A stretch of 64,000 nt of DNA from assembly GCA_028274465.1 (NCBI GenBank), contig CM051456.1, positions 12,923,745 through 12,987,744 on the forward strand. Reading direction: 5' to 3'. How positions within the stretch are numbered: the stretch's first letter is position 1; every line of letters starts with the position of its first letter. This stretch comes from Plantago ovata (taxonomy: Eukaryota > Streptophyta > Magnoliopsida > Lamiales > Plantaginaceae). Of this stretch, positions 14,101-24,880 are shown one piece after another. The translations under genes and the position numbers were made by a program. The notes beneath the pieces are model-generated. The model was not told the DNA's origin. It ran no database searches and saw only the letters and a program-made list of their open reading frames with translations.

Positions 14101-15195
14101 CTCTTTTAACAACATAAAGAACCCAAAGCCACTACCCTTAGGGTGATTAGTGGGTTAATGCCACTCGCTCTTGCAATAGTTTGCGAGCCAGGTAAACTGC
14201 AGTAGAGAACAAGTGCTGCACTGAGTACATTATGTAGCGCATTAAAGAACATTATGTGGCAATGACTACATTTTGAACTACATCCACTCTTCCAATATTT
14301 CCTAAGTAGTAACTGACCCTGAATCCCATGTGTGAACATTAGTCTGGAGCTATTGTTTAAGGAATTTGCCCCCATCAGCTTAGTGAGCATTAGAGGCATT
14401 AAATAGTCATATATCACTTCCGTTGTCTCTTTTTCCTGCCAATATTTCTATGAGTATATACAGTCCACAACCAAAAAACTGTAAGGCAACTCTGACAGAA
14501 TGCCAGATAGCCATTCTGCACATATTACTTTCCGCTTCTTCCGTAGTTAACACACATAAGATTATCCGCCTCTACTTTAGCTATTCAGAAGTTCAAGTTC
14601 TATATCTTCCTATGACTGAAAACATTATAAGTTGACAACTCCAATGTCAAAGGGAAGCACATAATAAATATAATGAGCAAATCAGCTGAAATCGGCACGT
14701 ACATGAATGCATGTCTTACAGATGAACGTAAATCCCTAAATATCATCCATCCATTAGGAAACATTTCACAGCAACAACACCTTAAATTGACAATGAGAAT
14801 TATTACATATATATAATACAATTGGTCAATGTCACTGCACAATTCAACCTAGACATGATAGGGTTACAGGTTACTAACCAGAATCTCAGAGCAGGGGACA
14901 AAATCGGCGAAGCAGAGCAGTAGTCGAGCACGGCATCTTTCCTGCTACCTATAACAATAACCTCGACAGAGTCCTCAGAGAAACCGCCACTATCATCATC
15001 GATGTTGAAAGTATTTCCATCGGTATTGTGATCTAATTCAGCTCTAATGGGAGTGGAATTGGAAATGCAGTGGAATTTGGGAGGTTGGGGTTTAATGGTT
15101 GGGTGAAATGAATGAAATGGGAAGGGTGAAGTAGCAGCACGTGAAAGAGAATGAGGAGCCGCTGCTGCTATAGTGTTGGGGTAGAGTATATTCAT
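5166..15195 (-). CDS. ARC3: ARC3, chloroplast division FtsZ-like/MORN protein
   Basis: Sixteen coding exons, read on the minus strand: 15195-14879, 13331-13273, 12543-12479, 11232-11098, 10931-10883, 10333-10221, 10142-10071, 9302-9192, 9077-8896, 8344-8096, 8004-7928, 7780-7395, 6396-6292, 6202-6065, 5927-5761 and 5238-5166. They sum to 2298 bases, an exact 765 codons plus stop, with GT-AG borders throughout. The N-terminus (about residues 1-45) is Ser/Thr/Pro-rich and acid-poor, fitting a plastid transit peptide. An FtsZ-like region follows (GSRKDAVLDYCSASPIL; FGAGYNVKTSLLRAI in exon 8), then an acidic linker. From about residue 610, MORN repeats include YEGMWRYGKRSGLGTLYF and FGYFKDGWRHGNF. 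ARC3 inhibits FtsZ assembly away from mid-plastid as part of the stromal Min system (family knowledge). The length is close to the Arabidopsis protein (about 740 residues). The introns carry several local duplications described separately. The gene appears intact. Confidence 0.93.
5686..5701. repeat. Poly-C tract in ARC3 intron 15
   Basis: A run of 16 cytosines lies between exons 15 and 16 of ARC3. It is a homopolymer prone to sequencing and replication slippage; its length should be treated as uncertain. Confidence 0.9.
6705..6910. repeat. Three tandem copies of a ~78-bp unit in ARC3 intron 12
   Basis: Copies begin at 6705, 6783 and 6861, each starting AAATGCACA(A)CTTATTGAAG and running to CTCACAAATTCACT. 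The third copy is partial. A few substitutions separate them, so the triplication is fairly recent. It lies between exons 12 and 13 and has no coding content. Confidence 0.9.
8568..8637. repeat. Two tandem copies of a ~36-bp unit in ARC3 intron 9
   Basis: The unit, containing AACATCAATATTGTTTGGC followed by TATAATTTATCA, occurs twice in direct, adjacent, nearly identical copies. It is intronic and non-coding. Confidence 0.85.
8836..8865. repeat. Perfect 30-bp palindrome in ARC3 intron 9
   Basis: Each arm is TCACTTTCTGTGGTA and its exact complement follows without a spacer. It lies 30 bases downstream (in gene sense) of the exon 9 donor. The nearby segments TGTGGTATA (about 8766) and TATACCACA (about 8808) form a second nested inverted pair, so the whole 8763-8865 interval may be a tiny foldback element. 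Confidence 0.85.
9529..9731. mobile_element. Stowaway-like fragment plus poly-G tract in ARC3 intron 7
   Basis: A TACTCCCTCCG terminus typical of Stowaway MITEs starts at about 9529 and is followed by AT-rich sequence ending in a long G run at 9716-9730. No clean right-hand terminus is visible, so this is a decayed or truncated copy. Confidence 0.45.
9732..10042. repeat. Near-identical 157-bp tandem duplication in ARC3 intron 7
   Basis: Copy 1 begins at 9732 and copy 2 at 9889, both starting TACACAAAAAACAGTTCC and ending in GGCGACTGTGGGGGGAGGTG. I see one substitution between them (ACCAACACAT versus ACCCACACAT). Each contains a TG-rich microsatellite. The second copy ends about 28 bases from the exon 7 donor. 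Confidence 0.93.
12362..12418. repeat. A-rich tract in ARC3 intron 3
   Basis: Two long adenine runs (18 or so, then 9) lie about 60 bases from the exon 3 donor. They may mark a retroposon tail, but no element body or target duplication is recognisable. Confidence 0.5.
12912..12990. mobile_element. Single Stowaway-like terminus in ARC3 intron 2
   Basis: TACTCCCTCCGTCCCAC is a classic Stowaway end. The complementary end is not visible within about 300 bases, so this appears to be a truncated copy. Confidence 0.5.
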
Positions 15196-17440
15196 GGCGA
15201 TTGTACGGCGGAAGCGAACTGTTCTCAGGTGTATGGCCGCCGCCGTGACCCTGCTGCTTTAGATGATAATCCTATACTACACTACTCCATATCAGTTCAT
15301 GTGGTTATTTAATTTTATTTATTTATTTATTTATTTATTTTAAATCGGTTTGTCACAAAACATTTGTTGCTATTACTGTGGTTTAATGCATTTTTCTATC
15401 GGTTCGAGTTCGACTTGAAAAAATGCTCAATTCAATACTTGATAATTCGAGTTTGAACTCGAATCCGAACAAATATATTATAGTTTAATATATTAAATGA
15501 GTCGGCTTCGAATATATAAATACTCAACTTGACAAACTACTCGATGACTAATAGTGGCTAACAATACCACTTACATTAATACAACAAATAATACCACATG
15601 TAAGAATGTACCACTATCATAGGTGGTTTATTAATCATTCGTTGCATATATCAGACGAATGGTATTGCTCGATAGGCTATGGAGAATTGCGAGTTTCAAA
15701 CCTTGCACAAGAAGAATGGAGGATGGGTGGGTGACCTTAGTGGTATTGCTCGCCAGGCTGATTCTCGTGTTCAATGCAGGAGGACAGTAGAGACGCAACC
15801 ATGGTTGTTTGGAACTAGACTAACGAAGCTATGGCGAAGGCTGGAGAAACTTGGTGACAAATTTCGTTTTAAGGGGGCATGACGATGGAATTTTTATCCG
15901 CTCGAGCCGTCCATTCCGTGGCTAAGTCTGTGTAGACAGCATATAAACAATTGATGCAGTATTGCATTGTTAACCATAGAGATCAGATAAACGGGCAAAC
16001 CCGGAAATGGACCGGGTCAATTAGTGAAGATTATCTAGAATAGGTCAATGTTTAGGGTTTCTGGAAGGTTCCTAAGAGATAATTAAGATGCGTAGATTAT
16101 GTTTTCTTATTACAGTTATATTTACTTTAGGTTACCGAAGTTTGTTATCCAGTAACTACTATATGTATGTCGTAGGGCACAACCCATTGTTTATGATTTC
16201 ATGTACCTTTTTATGTTGATGAATAAAGATGATTCCCAAAAAAAAGAAAAAAAACCCCGAATATCTGTCATTCTTCCTTGATGGCACCGTTCTTCTCTAT
16301 TTTTAGTGTTCCATCTTCTTATGTCGTTATTCCGTTCATGCAAGAACGCGATCTATCTCCCCTATATGAGCCAGCCATGTCTGGAGGACATCTAGTTCGC
16401 ACGATTCAAGACGAACTATATCGCAACACGATCCCATCACATTCCAAATGGGAACTAATATGATTATTTTATGAGAATGAACTAAATAATGAAAATTTAA
16501 TTTAGTTGGGGCATGAAAGTTATTATTTTATGCGGTACGAATGGTTTTTTGACCGACGCAAAACTGGAAAATCACAAGCATTCAATGTGTAGTCCTTCAA
16601 ATGCCACATAACAATGCAAATGAAGTATCTATCATTGCTTTTCGGAAGATTTGATAGAGATAAAACATGCTGGAAGGAAAATACAATTATACTAGGCGGA
16701 GAGCAATGCATGTCACCAACTCCAGGAGCTCACTCTATGTACATGAACATAGAGTAAACACACACACAAACATACCCTATTGTGTGAAGATAAGAAATTA
16801 CTACTCAAAGTAAATGGTATGACACTTCATGAAAAGTCAATAAGTATTTTAATAGTTTCCCACTTTATTTTTGCTGACTTTTCAATGTCCGGTTTGACCT
16901 CAAATTAATAATAACTCGTTGTGAGAAAAGGATTTAAAAATTATATCATAAAACTATACTTCATATATTTGTATAATATAACTTGTAAAATTATTTTTTT
17001 CGTAACCAGTTATGATTAATTCGAGGTCAAACCGTATGTCCGTACATAAAAAAATCAACAAAAACAAAATGGAAAGCTATAAAGTTTATGAAGTAAAAAT
17101 TACCAAGTATATTGTGGAAATTTTTCAAAACTCAGATCTTGCCAAGATTGAAATATTTATAGCTTGGAGTCGCCCCTGATCGGAGGTCAGACCAATGATT
17201 GATTGATTGTTTAGTTTCATAATTTGAGAATAAATGAACATTGAAGGAGGAGTGCTATGTTCTTTGTATGTTTAGTTGCTCACACCCATCATGTCTATGT
17301 ATCTATTTTAGTGTCTATATATTTGGCAAAACGAATTAACAATGTGATAGATAGTTGATTAGGAGAATGCAAGCTGATAAGCTGATTGGAGTGTGTACAA
17401 ATCTTTTGGTGTAGTGCCCCAAACATAGTCAAGGTTATTG
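15196..17440. other. ARC3 upstream region and intergenic DNA with possible retroposed tail
   Basis: ARC3 is transcribed leftward from here, so 15196-15350 should hold its 5' UTR and promoter; I see no clear TATA box. A tract of TTTA repeats lies at 15310-15340. The stretch 15640-16256 reads rightward into GAATAAAGATGATTCCC and an A-rich tail (16239-16256), like the 3' end of a LINE or retrocopy. A 67-codon frame inside it (15679-15882) matches nothing I recognise. The stretch 16800-17100 contains a self-complementary AT-rich MITE-like block (GGTTTGACCTCAAATTAA facing TTAATTCGAGGTCAAACC). Confidence 0.5.
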
Positions 17441-18029
17441 GCAAACTGGGTAATCCCCAAATTAACAAAATCCCAAAATCGATTCATTACTCAATTTTAA
17501 AAACAATCAACTACACATTTAAGCAAAATAGACTTGTATCAACTACTATGTAACATACATTTGACAATTTAACAAACAATTGGATAATTCCCAAATTAAA
17601 AATCAAATAAGGGTTAGAGTTCATACCTTTGATTTTGCACAAATTGACCAAAAAGACTTCGAATTGAAGGTTGTTCCTTGTTACTTGTGCAATAAGCTTC
17701 AATTTGCTACCAAAATGGATGAAAATGGTGGAGTTTTGAAGGAGAAATGGAGATGAGAAGAGAGAAAAACGGAGAAGAAGAAGAATGGAGGAAAAAGAAT
17801 GAAGGTTTCTGCTGGTTTCTTCACGATATAGTGAAGCTTACCGACGGATAACGTTATCCGTCGCTAAATTACCGACGGATAGGTCCTCTGTAGCGACGGA
17901 TGATGAACAAAGTGGTCAACTTTGTTCGTTATCCGTCATCCATCGATAACGGGGATCGATCCGTCGGTAAATACTGACGGATAAAATCCTTTATTTTATC
18001 TGTCGGTATCCGACGGATTTTTTGTAGTG
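17440..18029. mobile_element. Truncated CACTA (En/Spm) element end
   Basis: The right terminus reads TTTTTTGTAGTG (CACTACAAAAAA on the other strand), ending at 18029. Inside it are many subterminal repeats of the CCGACGGAT type on both strands (17838-18017), the usual transposase-binding array of CACTA elements. The purine-rich block 17730-17810 resembles the transcribed leader often found in these elements. No matching CACTA terminus is visible upstream, so the left limit is a guess and the element appears truncated. Confidence 0.65.
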
Positions 18030-18440
18030 AAAAGTGCTTTTTTAAGCATTTGCAAACACTCACTAAAACTAGAACCCAAGTCTTATAACTGGCGCCTAGG
18101 AGCGAGTACCTTGGATTGGGCACGCGCCCACGGGCCGGGGCAATCAGATTATGAGGTTGATTCTCTAAAATTATGCCGCCTAATTAACTGTTGTAAGTTA
18201 AAAAATCAGAATAGATGTTTTTTTAGCTTAAAACAACATAAAAATAGAAAATGTAAGTACATTCTAAATAAAATTATTTATTTAATAAAGCAATTATTTA
18301 ATCTTAACCAAACATTTAATATGCATCCCAAATTAATATGATAATGATATGAATGTTTTTTCATGCAATGAAAAATGAATTTTTACTTGGTTTTTGAAAA
18401 ACGTGAAATTGGGTTGCCTCTTAACGGGCGCTTGTTTATA

Positions 18441-18755
18441 TACTTGTTTTTTTTTTTTTTTTTTAATTAGCAAAACAACTTTATTAATAACCAAAACAAA
18501 TATAGATACAAAATGGTGCATAAGAGATGCACAAGATGCACAAACTCACCCTTAACTAAGAAGAGTATAAAAAAAGCATGTGCTATCTCAAGTCCGTTAT
18601 ATCCATACCAAGACTTGACCAAGCTTGTTATGATATTGTTTCGTGTTTTCTTTGTAAATATTTGTGTTGGCACAAGCTTCTTTAATATTTCTACGAGGTC
18701 AAGAAGTCTTTTTTTCTCAACTTTCTTCCATTGAGCGTCTTTATAGCCCACTAAT
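18441..18755 (-). mobile_element. 5'-truncated LINE-like 3' end
   Basis: A T-run (18447-18465) is followed by sequence that, on the minus strand, ends in ATTAATAAAGTTGTTTTGC and poly(A). An open frame runs up to 18751 (starting MGYKDAQWKKVEKKRL) but I do not recognise its domain. The arrangement fits a poly(A)-tailed retroposon on the minus strand. No target duplication was found. Confidence 0.4.
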
Positions 18756-18931
18756 TAAGCCTCGAACGGTAGATGGCATGTCATTTCCATAAACGACGCA
18801 ATACAAACTTGCTCCCAAAACTGTTTTGCATGCCATTCGATATGCTCATAAGGCTAGGATTATCCGCATGCATGCATAGAAGTTTAAAAAAAAAAATGAA
18901 AAAAAAAAAAGAATAAAAAGCTTGATCGATC

Positions 18932-18998
18932 ACAAGCCACTCTCTGAGAGTGGCTTGTATGTAACCAATAGGAAGGGGCTCCCCTTCCTATTGGTTAC
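18932..18998. repeat. Two adjacent perfect inverted repeats
   Basis: Hairpin 1 (18932-18958) has 13-base arms ACAAGCCACTCTC with a 1-base loop. Hairpin 2 (18961-18998) has 18-base arms GTAACCAATAGGAAGGGG with a 2-base loop. They are separated by two bases, are far less AT-rich than their surroundings, and follow an A-rich stretch (18886-18912). Confidence 0.9.
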
Positions 18999-18999
18999 C

Positions 19000-20716
19000 C
19001 GAATTTTGTAAATTATATTTTTTATACTTTAATTATCTTTTGATTATATTTTTAATAAAATAAAAAAATTATACCAAAATTCATCATTTGTTTTCTCTAT
19101 AAATAAAGACCACATTTGATATATTTCCAATACATCTAAAAAACCCTCTTCTAAAGTATTGTAAGTTTTTAACGTATTCGTGAAGAAATAATGTACGTTT
19201 TTAACGTATTCGTGAAGAAGTATTGTAATATTTCAATTTGTACTCTTTTTATAATAAACACAAACAAAACTATTTTTTGCGTAATGAATTATGATTAATT
19301 TGCGTAATAATTAACACAAACATAGATAAGAAACTATTATATTTTTATAATATAACTTTTAAAATTATTTTTTGCGTAATGAATTATGATTAATTTGAGG
19401 TCAAACCTGACATAAAAAAATCAACAAAACAAAATGGGATTTTTTAAAGTTTCCGGAGGAAGTATTATATTATAAAATAATAATAATAAAAATTGTTATA
19501 TCAATTGGAAGATTGGGTGAGTAATGATAAATGATGTTTTGTTGTGAATGGATTGGTTGGAAGATTGGATATGTTTACGAGAGATAAATTTATTTTTTAA
19601 TTGGAAGAGTGAGTGAGTGGGTTAAATAGAAGATCGATGATATTTATGATCTAAAGTATAAACCATCCGTTAATAGATATGCCCAATCTTTTTCTATTTG
19701 TCTTCGCTACTCTTTCTAGAATTGCCACAAATCTACAGACTAGAATGAATCACCCGTAAATTAAAAGTATTTCTATATATCAGTTCTATGTATGAAAAAA
19801 GCTGATTGAACATCAGATGATCAGAACTTAAAGCATTCATTATATTACACAAAAGCACACATATAAACCCAAAGATTAAAGAGAAGTAAAAACATTAAAT
19901 CATATTCTCTGTGACATATAGCAGAAAGAGCAGCAGTTCCCAGTTTTTTCTCAATTATCCACGACAAAAGCAGAGTGTGTTCTTTCTTCTTTCATTTGTC
20001 TTTTGTCTTGTTTTCTATAGACTACATACATAAATATGTAGCAAGTATAATAAAACAAGAAAAAAGTAAAAGTTGTTTGGAATGAGATACTACTGCTAGA
20101 TTGCATGTCATTGACCCCACCCTGGAGTAGGAAGAGTGAAGATAAAGACATCTAACCAAAACAATAGAAAGACAGACCTGTTGCAATCCACTTCCATTCT
20201 ATGAACAATAAATTCAACTCACAAACAAGAATATAAGGCAAAAAAGAGAAACAGAAAAAAAAAGATCTTAGTTTGAATTAAAAGGTTTGGTCTATTATAC
20301 AGCATGCTGTATAACAGCATGAGACCATTTAATAGTTTTTTATTCATTTCAGCATTAAATCTTACTTTTGCTATATGGTGTAATAATCGCATCACGGTAC
20401 TTCACTTCTTTGCTTTCATTCTTCACTCCCATTATCTTACATTCTAATTTCAATATTTTTTATTTTTTTTTCTTAAAAGATAATAATATATAGCATTATC
20501 CCAGAATTAATTAATTCTAATATTTTAATATTCATGGCATATTCCACATTTGCACTTCATTTCTTATTTATATTTTCTTTATTTGACTTTGATGAAATTC
20601 TTATTTAATTGGTTCACTAATTGATATACCCGGAGATACTTTTAAAGGAATGAAAGATAATAACATTGATGTCTAACTTAAGAACATGAATATTCTTTCA
20701 ATTAGAAAAATATATA
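19000..20716. other. AT-rich intergenic DNA
   Basis: No gene is recognised. The interval 19140-19225 has a short direct repeat containing TTTTTAACGTATTCGTGAAG. The interval 19260-19470 has two diverged copies of a GCGTAATGAATTATGATTAA segment and ends GGAGGAAGTA, resembling a decayed Stowaway end. The stretch 19820-20290 is more mixed in composition and could be transcribed, but no convincing coding frame is present. Confidence 0.5.
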
Positions 20717-20970
20717 CTTCACCTATTCCAGTACACTTCAGACATTTTAAATTCTTACGGTCAATAATTTTTTATTTTAATTTTAAATTACTTCTAAAAT
20801 ATAATAATAAATATTAAGTGAAATTATATTATAAAAATTACCATCCTAAAGTTTTATAATATAATATTTTAAAATATTTTACGATTATAATTTAAAAAAT
20901 ATTTATGGTCAAAATAAAAACTATTGACTACAAAAAATTCAAATGTTTAAATTATAATGAGACGGAGGAG
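20717..20970. mobile_element. Stowaway-like MITE
   Basis: A TA-flanked element starting CTTCACCTATTCCAG and ending ATGAGACGGAGGAG then TA. The interior has complementary AAATT/ATTTAAA-type blocks. The inverted ends are diverged, suggesting an old copy. Confidence 0.55.
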
Positions 20971-21098
20971 TATACTGTTACAAGTATGTTAGAGAAGTCT
21001 ACGTATTATTTTTTTTACAAAGTTCATATTTGGTCAACAGTATTCATATTTGACCGCTCATTACTTTTAAATTATACACAAAAAAGAGAAAAAAAATA

Positions 21099-21372
21099 CT
21101 CATATGTCCCAATCAATTATTTACGTATTCATTTTTTGGACGTCCCAATCAATTCTTTACGTTTCCATTTTTGGAAAGTACCCCACATCCCATCTATATT
21201 ATTTTAAATATGGACCCCACATTTACACTTCTTTATATCCACTCATATCTCACACTTTTTTAATCAACTACCCCACATTTACATACAATATTAGTATAAC
21301 AGTGCCAAACAAAATTCTTCATTAAAAATCGTGCAAAAAGCAAACGTAGACTTATCATCGGGACGGAGGGAG
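21099..21372. mobile_element. Stowaway-like MITE, 274-bp family, copy 1
   Basis: Starts CTCATATGTCCCAATCA after TA and ends CATCGGGACGGAGGGAG before TA. It shares nearly its whole length with the element at 26078-26351 and, inverted, with the one at 30529-30801. It is non-coding; the ORFs crossing it are incidental. Confidence 0.85.
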
Positions 21373-24012
21373 TATACTGTTACGCCAACTGGAGTATACT
21401 GTTACGCCAAATGGATTCGAACCCATGACCCTTTTACATAATGAATAAGAAAAAAGAGAAAAAATATTACGCCAACGGGATTCGAACCCCCACACTATAC
21501 TTAAGATTGACACATGTACGTACCAGATTAAATCGAGTTAATAAGATTAACGGATTAGATTCAAATTGAAATTAAATTCAACCAGTTTAATAATGACTGC
21601 TCCAATTTTCTCACTGTTTACTACTATTAATAATATAATTTCATGAATTATTTTTATACTTTGATTTGAAAATAATATGAAGTCAAATCGGAACTAAAAA
21701 AATTCAATAAAATGAAATGGAAAGATTGATGGAAGATGGAGGAAGTATAATTTAGGTGTAATATACGGGTCAAACATGTATACGGTTGATCAATAAGAAA
21801 TTTTGTAAAACATGGAGGTATGAAGTAAGCCAATTAAATAAAAACATAAAGAAGTACTAATAAGTAGAAAGCAAAAGAAGAAAAAAGAATTATTAGAAGT
21901 TAAAAGCTAGGAAGCACCCATACGAATACGAACGCGAATACGAATATGAAAAACATAAAATTCAAAGTATATAAATACAAATACGTTAAAAATACGTTCA
22001 ACTTTTATACATATTTTTATATATTTGATACATTACCCTTTTATATGTTGTTGATATTGTAACTTGACAATAATTACACTCCCATTTCACTACTCCATGA
22101 GCACCTATTTTATTAAGTACCTAGTTTACCCTTGTAATGGATTTGTGGAAGGTATGTTTTGTCTGTATTGAATTTTGTTCCCAAAACTCACTTCACCGCC
22201 CTAAAAAGGTAAGAGAAAATGTTTATCTATGATTGTGACAATGTTCAGCCACGCCTAAAATAGGTTTTAAATTCAATATTTTCATGCATGCAAGTAATCT
22301 CTAATGCAAGTAATCTCTACAGTAATTGAACTTGACAAAAAAGACAGCAAAACAATGTAATTGCTGAACAAACCATGAAATGAAACCTCAAAACATATAG
22401 AGATTACAGACTTGCAAATAAAAAAGATACTTGAGATTTGAGAAACTAGAACATGGAGTAACAGACTTCAGATGCTAGACAAGAAAATACTGGGGAATAT
22501 AAAATGTATCAAAGCAAATATGGGAATATGGATCCTATCAAAGCATCATTTTGACAACTTCATATTTTGATAAGAAAATCTTGGAATATGGATTGTTGTA
22601 TTAAAGCATCATTTTGACAGCAGAGGCTTAGTTTAAAGAGATATTTTTCTGGAGTATATGGTTCTGCTTGTTCTAAGATCATTCAACAATACATATACAA
22701 CTAAAATTCATATTCAACATTATACCGTGAATCCGTGATATGACTACAAAAGTGCAACACACCTTAGAGAACAGAGTTAAACATCTCCAATACCATACAA
22801 AACATGCTATATCTTGTAAACTGTAATCTGCAATTGGAAATTGCTGGTTCTTATTCATTACCAACAATAATCTTATATACTTGGATGAATGTAGACATTC
22901 AACTATTGAAGTGCTTATACAAAATAGTACTAACACGGGAAAATCAATCAACTGAAAGATAAACAAACCAAGCTGAATCTTGCCATTCAATTCTCATGAT
23001 ATGAAATTTCATCGAAATTAAACCGAGTTCTATAATCAACTGTAGTGGACACTACTAACAAAAACAGAGGCATAAAAAGACCCAACAACAAAATGTAGTG
23101 CAACATAAGAAAACACGAGCAAGACAAAGAGACTACCTGCGACTGCTGTGAGAAACAACTGAAGAAGAGGCACATATCTGGACCAATTCAACTATATATA
23201 CCTTAGGGCAGGGACATTCATGAAATATAAATGTATTGTCGGGGCTAATTTTGTCATTCTAGGTGGCATCAAAAAACAGAGCAGGGTGTAAAACCAAAAA
23301 CATTGCCCCCCGGGTTTTGAAACCCTTTGTCGGCTGTGAATCCGGGTTTTCAAAACCCCTCTGCACGATTCCCCGTGTTGCCCGGAACCAAAACACATAC
23401 ACTCGAAATGTTACCAATCACCATGAAAGCAGCCGGTCAACGCCATTTTACATGCTACGGTGCCAAACCAATCAGGCCCTAAATGAAGTAATGGTGCAAT
23501 TAACAAGGAAGACAACATGTTAGGAGATGAATAAAAACAGATTGGGCCCATGCGGTATAACCGCATGCGGCATATTAGACGTAACCGAATTAAAATGTTG
23601 TGTCTCTTGATTGGGCCTTGACTCTTGAGCATGTTGTGTTTGCTTACTTGTACTATACTGTATAGTCCAACTTATGTTGGTTCTTCAATGATGTTTAGGT
23701 GAAGTGTGCAGTATATGTCAATGGACCACCTTAGACTTGGCCATGGAGAGAAATTAGTTGCCTTTTACCTGGAGAATATGTAATCATAATTCATAATGTG
23801 TGTGTACTGTACAGCTAGCCACACAACACTGAAATTCAAAAAACAAAACAAAACATGTGCATGCACTAGTCTAAGACCAATCCAACAGTCAAACACACAT
23901 TGCATGTTCTTATTGATCTGATTGTGTCGTCTCTGTTTGTTACAAATCTTTGTCTTGTTTCTCCACTTATATTTTGCTATCACATTACTACAATTATACA
24001 ATTAGGGTATTA
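21373..24012. other. Intergenic DNA without recognisable genes
   Basis: The start holds a short direct repeat of AGTATACTGTTACGCCAA and two GATTCGAACCC motifs. The interval 21911-21975 has GAATACGAA-type repeats. The interval 22560-22620 contains a small direct duplication around AAAGCATCATTTTGACA. The stretch 23230-23420 is locally GC-rich with CCCCCGGGTTTTGAAACCC. None of it gives a coding frame I recognise. Confidence 0.5.
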
Positions 24013-24190
24013 GGGTATGTTGTCTTCGTCTGAATAGAATTGAACTGAATTAAATTGATTTGAACTGAACTTAACTTATTTGTAGTACAAAATACTATTA
24101 GGCAAATTTGAATTGAACTGAACTAAACTTAATGCATCTGAACTGAATTGAATTTAAAATAATCAATTTTCATACGAAGAGAACAGAGCC
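24013..24190. mobile_element. Tourist-like (PIF/Harbinger) MITE, copy A
   Basis: Begins GGGTATGTTGTCTTCG and ends CGAAGAGAACAGAGCC, flanked on both sides by TTA, the PIF/Harbinger target duplication. The interior consists of AACTGAA/TTGAATTG-rich sequence. Confidence 0.75.
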
Positions 24191-24300
24191 TTACTCAATA
24201 TGTTCTACTTAAATTTATATAAGGCTAACGATATTTTCAAAGCATTTTTGTATGATAGAAAAGCAAATATCCCAATGTATTCACATTTTAGGCTTTGTTC

Positions 24301-24417
24301 TCTTCGTCTGGACTGAACTTATTTGTAGTATAAAATATTATCAAAAAATTTGAACTGAACTTAATGTATCTGAACTGAATTTAAAATAATCAATTTTCAC
24401 ACGAAGAGAACATAGCC
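24301..24417. mobile_element. Tourist-like (PIF/Harbinger) MITE, copy B
   Basis: Begins GGCTTTGTTCTCTTCG and ends CGAAGAGAACATAGCC, flanked by TTA (24298-24300 and 24418-24420). It is related in ends and interior to copy A but about 60 bases shorter. Confidence 0.8.
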
Positions 24418-24420
24418 TTA

Positions 24421-24880
24421 CACTTTAATTCAATACATTTTCTCTAACATATTCAATTCTAAAAATATTGTAGCTTTAAATTAAGGGTTAAAAAATAAAT
24501 TAAATCGGAACTATTAGTGTGAAAAATGTAACTCTATTACAACCAAAGTTACTTTTTAGTTTTACTCTATCACTCAATTATTTACGCAAGAAAATTATAT
24601 AAAGGAACCACTCTAGAGCACTTAATTGATAAAACAACCACCTTAAAAATCTATTACAAAAAAGGTCATTCTATTATTTGGTGCCCTAAAATATAAAAAC
24701 CTCTTACAAAAAAGACCATTCTATTTTTTGGTGCCCTAAAATCTAATCAATTTGGATCTCAATTGCTTGTTGGACTCTATTTTTCTCGCTAAAATAGATT
24801 CTGATGGTGTTTTTGACATCCATTAGTGTTAATTAATTACTAGCTAATTATATTTAATTATTTTTTTGCTAACTAATTAA
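24421..24880. other. AT-rich intergenic spacer
   Basis: Contains two diverged direct copies of a segment with TTACAAAAAAGGTCATTCTA then TTTTTTGGTGCCCTAAAAT (about 24652-24745). No gene is seen. Confidence 0.5.

Noticed and set aside
15679-15882. 67-codon frame as a real gene
   Set aside because: No recognisable domain; it sits in what looks like a poly(A)-tailed retroposed tail, so it was not called as a gene.
18932-18998. Bacterial-type terminators or attachment sites
   Set aside because: The surrounding sequence is plant intergenic DNA with no bacterial genes; listed as inverted repeats only.
19951-20151. Small hydrophobic ORF
   Set aside because: No conserved motif, and composition is as expected for AT-rich intergenic DNA.
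21413-21500. tRNA gene suggested by GATTCGAACCC T-loop-like motifs
   Set aside because: Only the T-arm-like piece is present, twice; no anticodon arm or matching acceptor stem can be folded.
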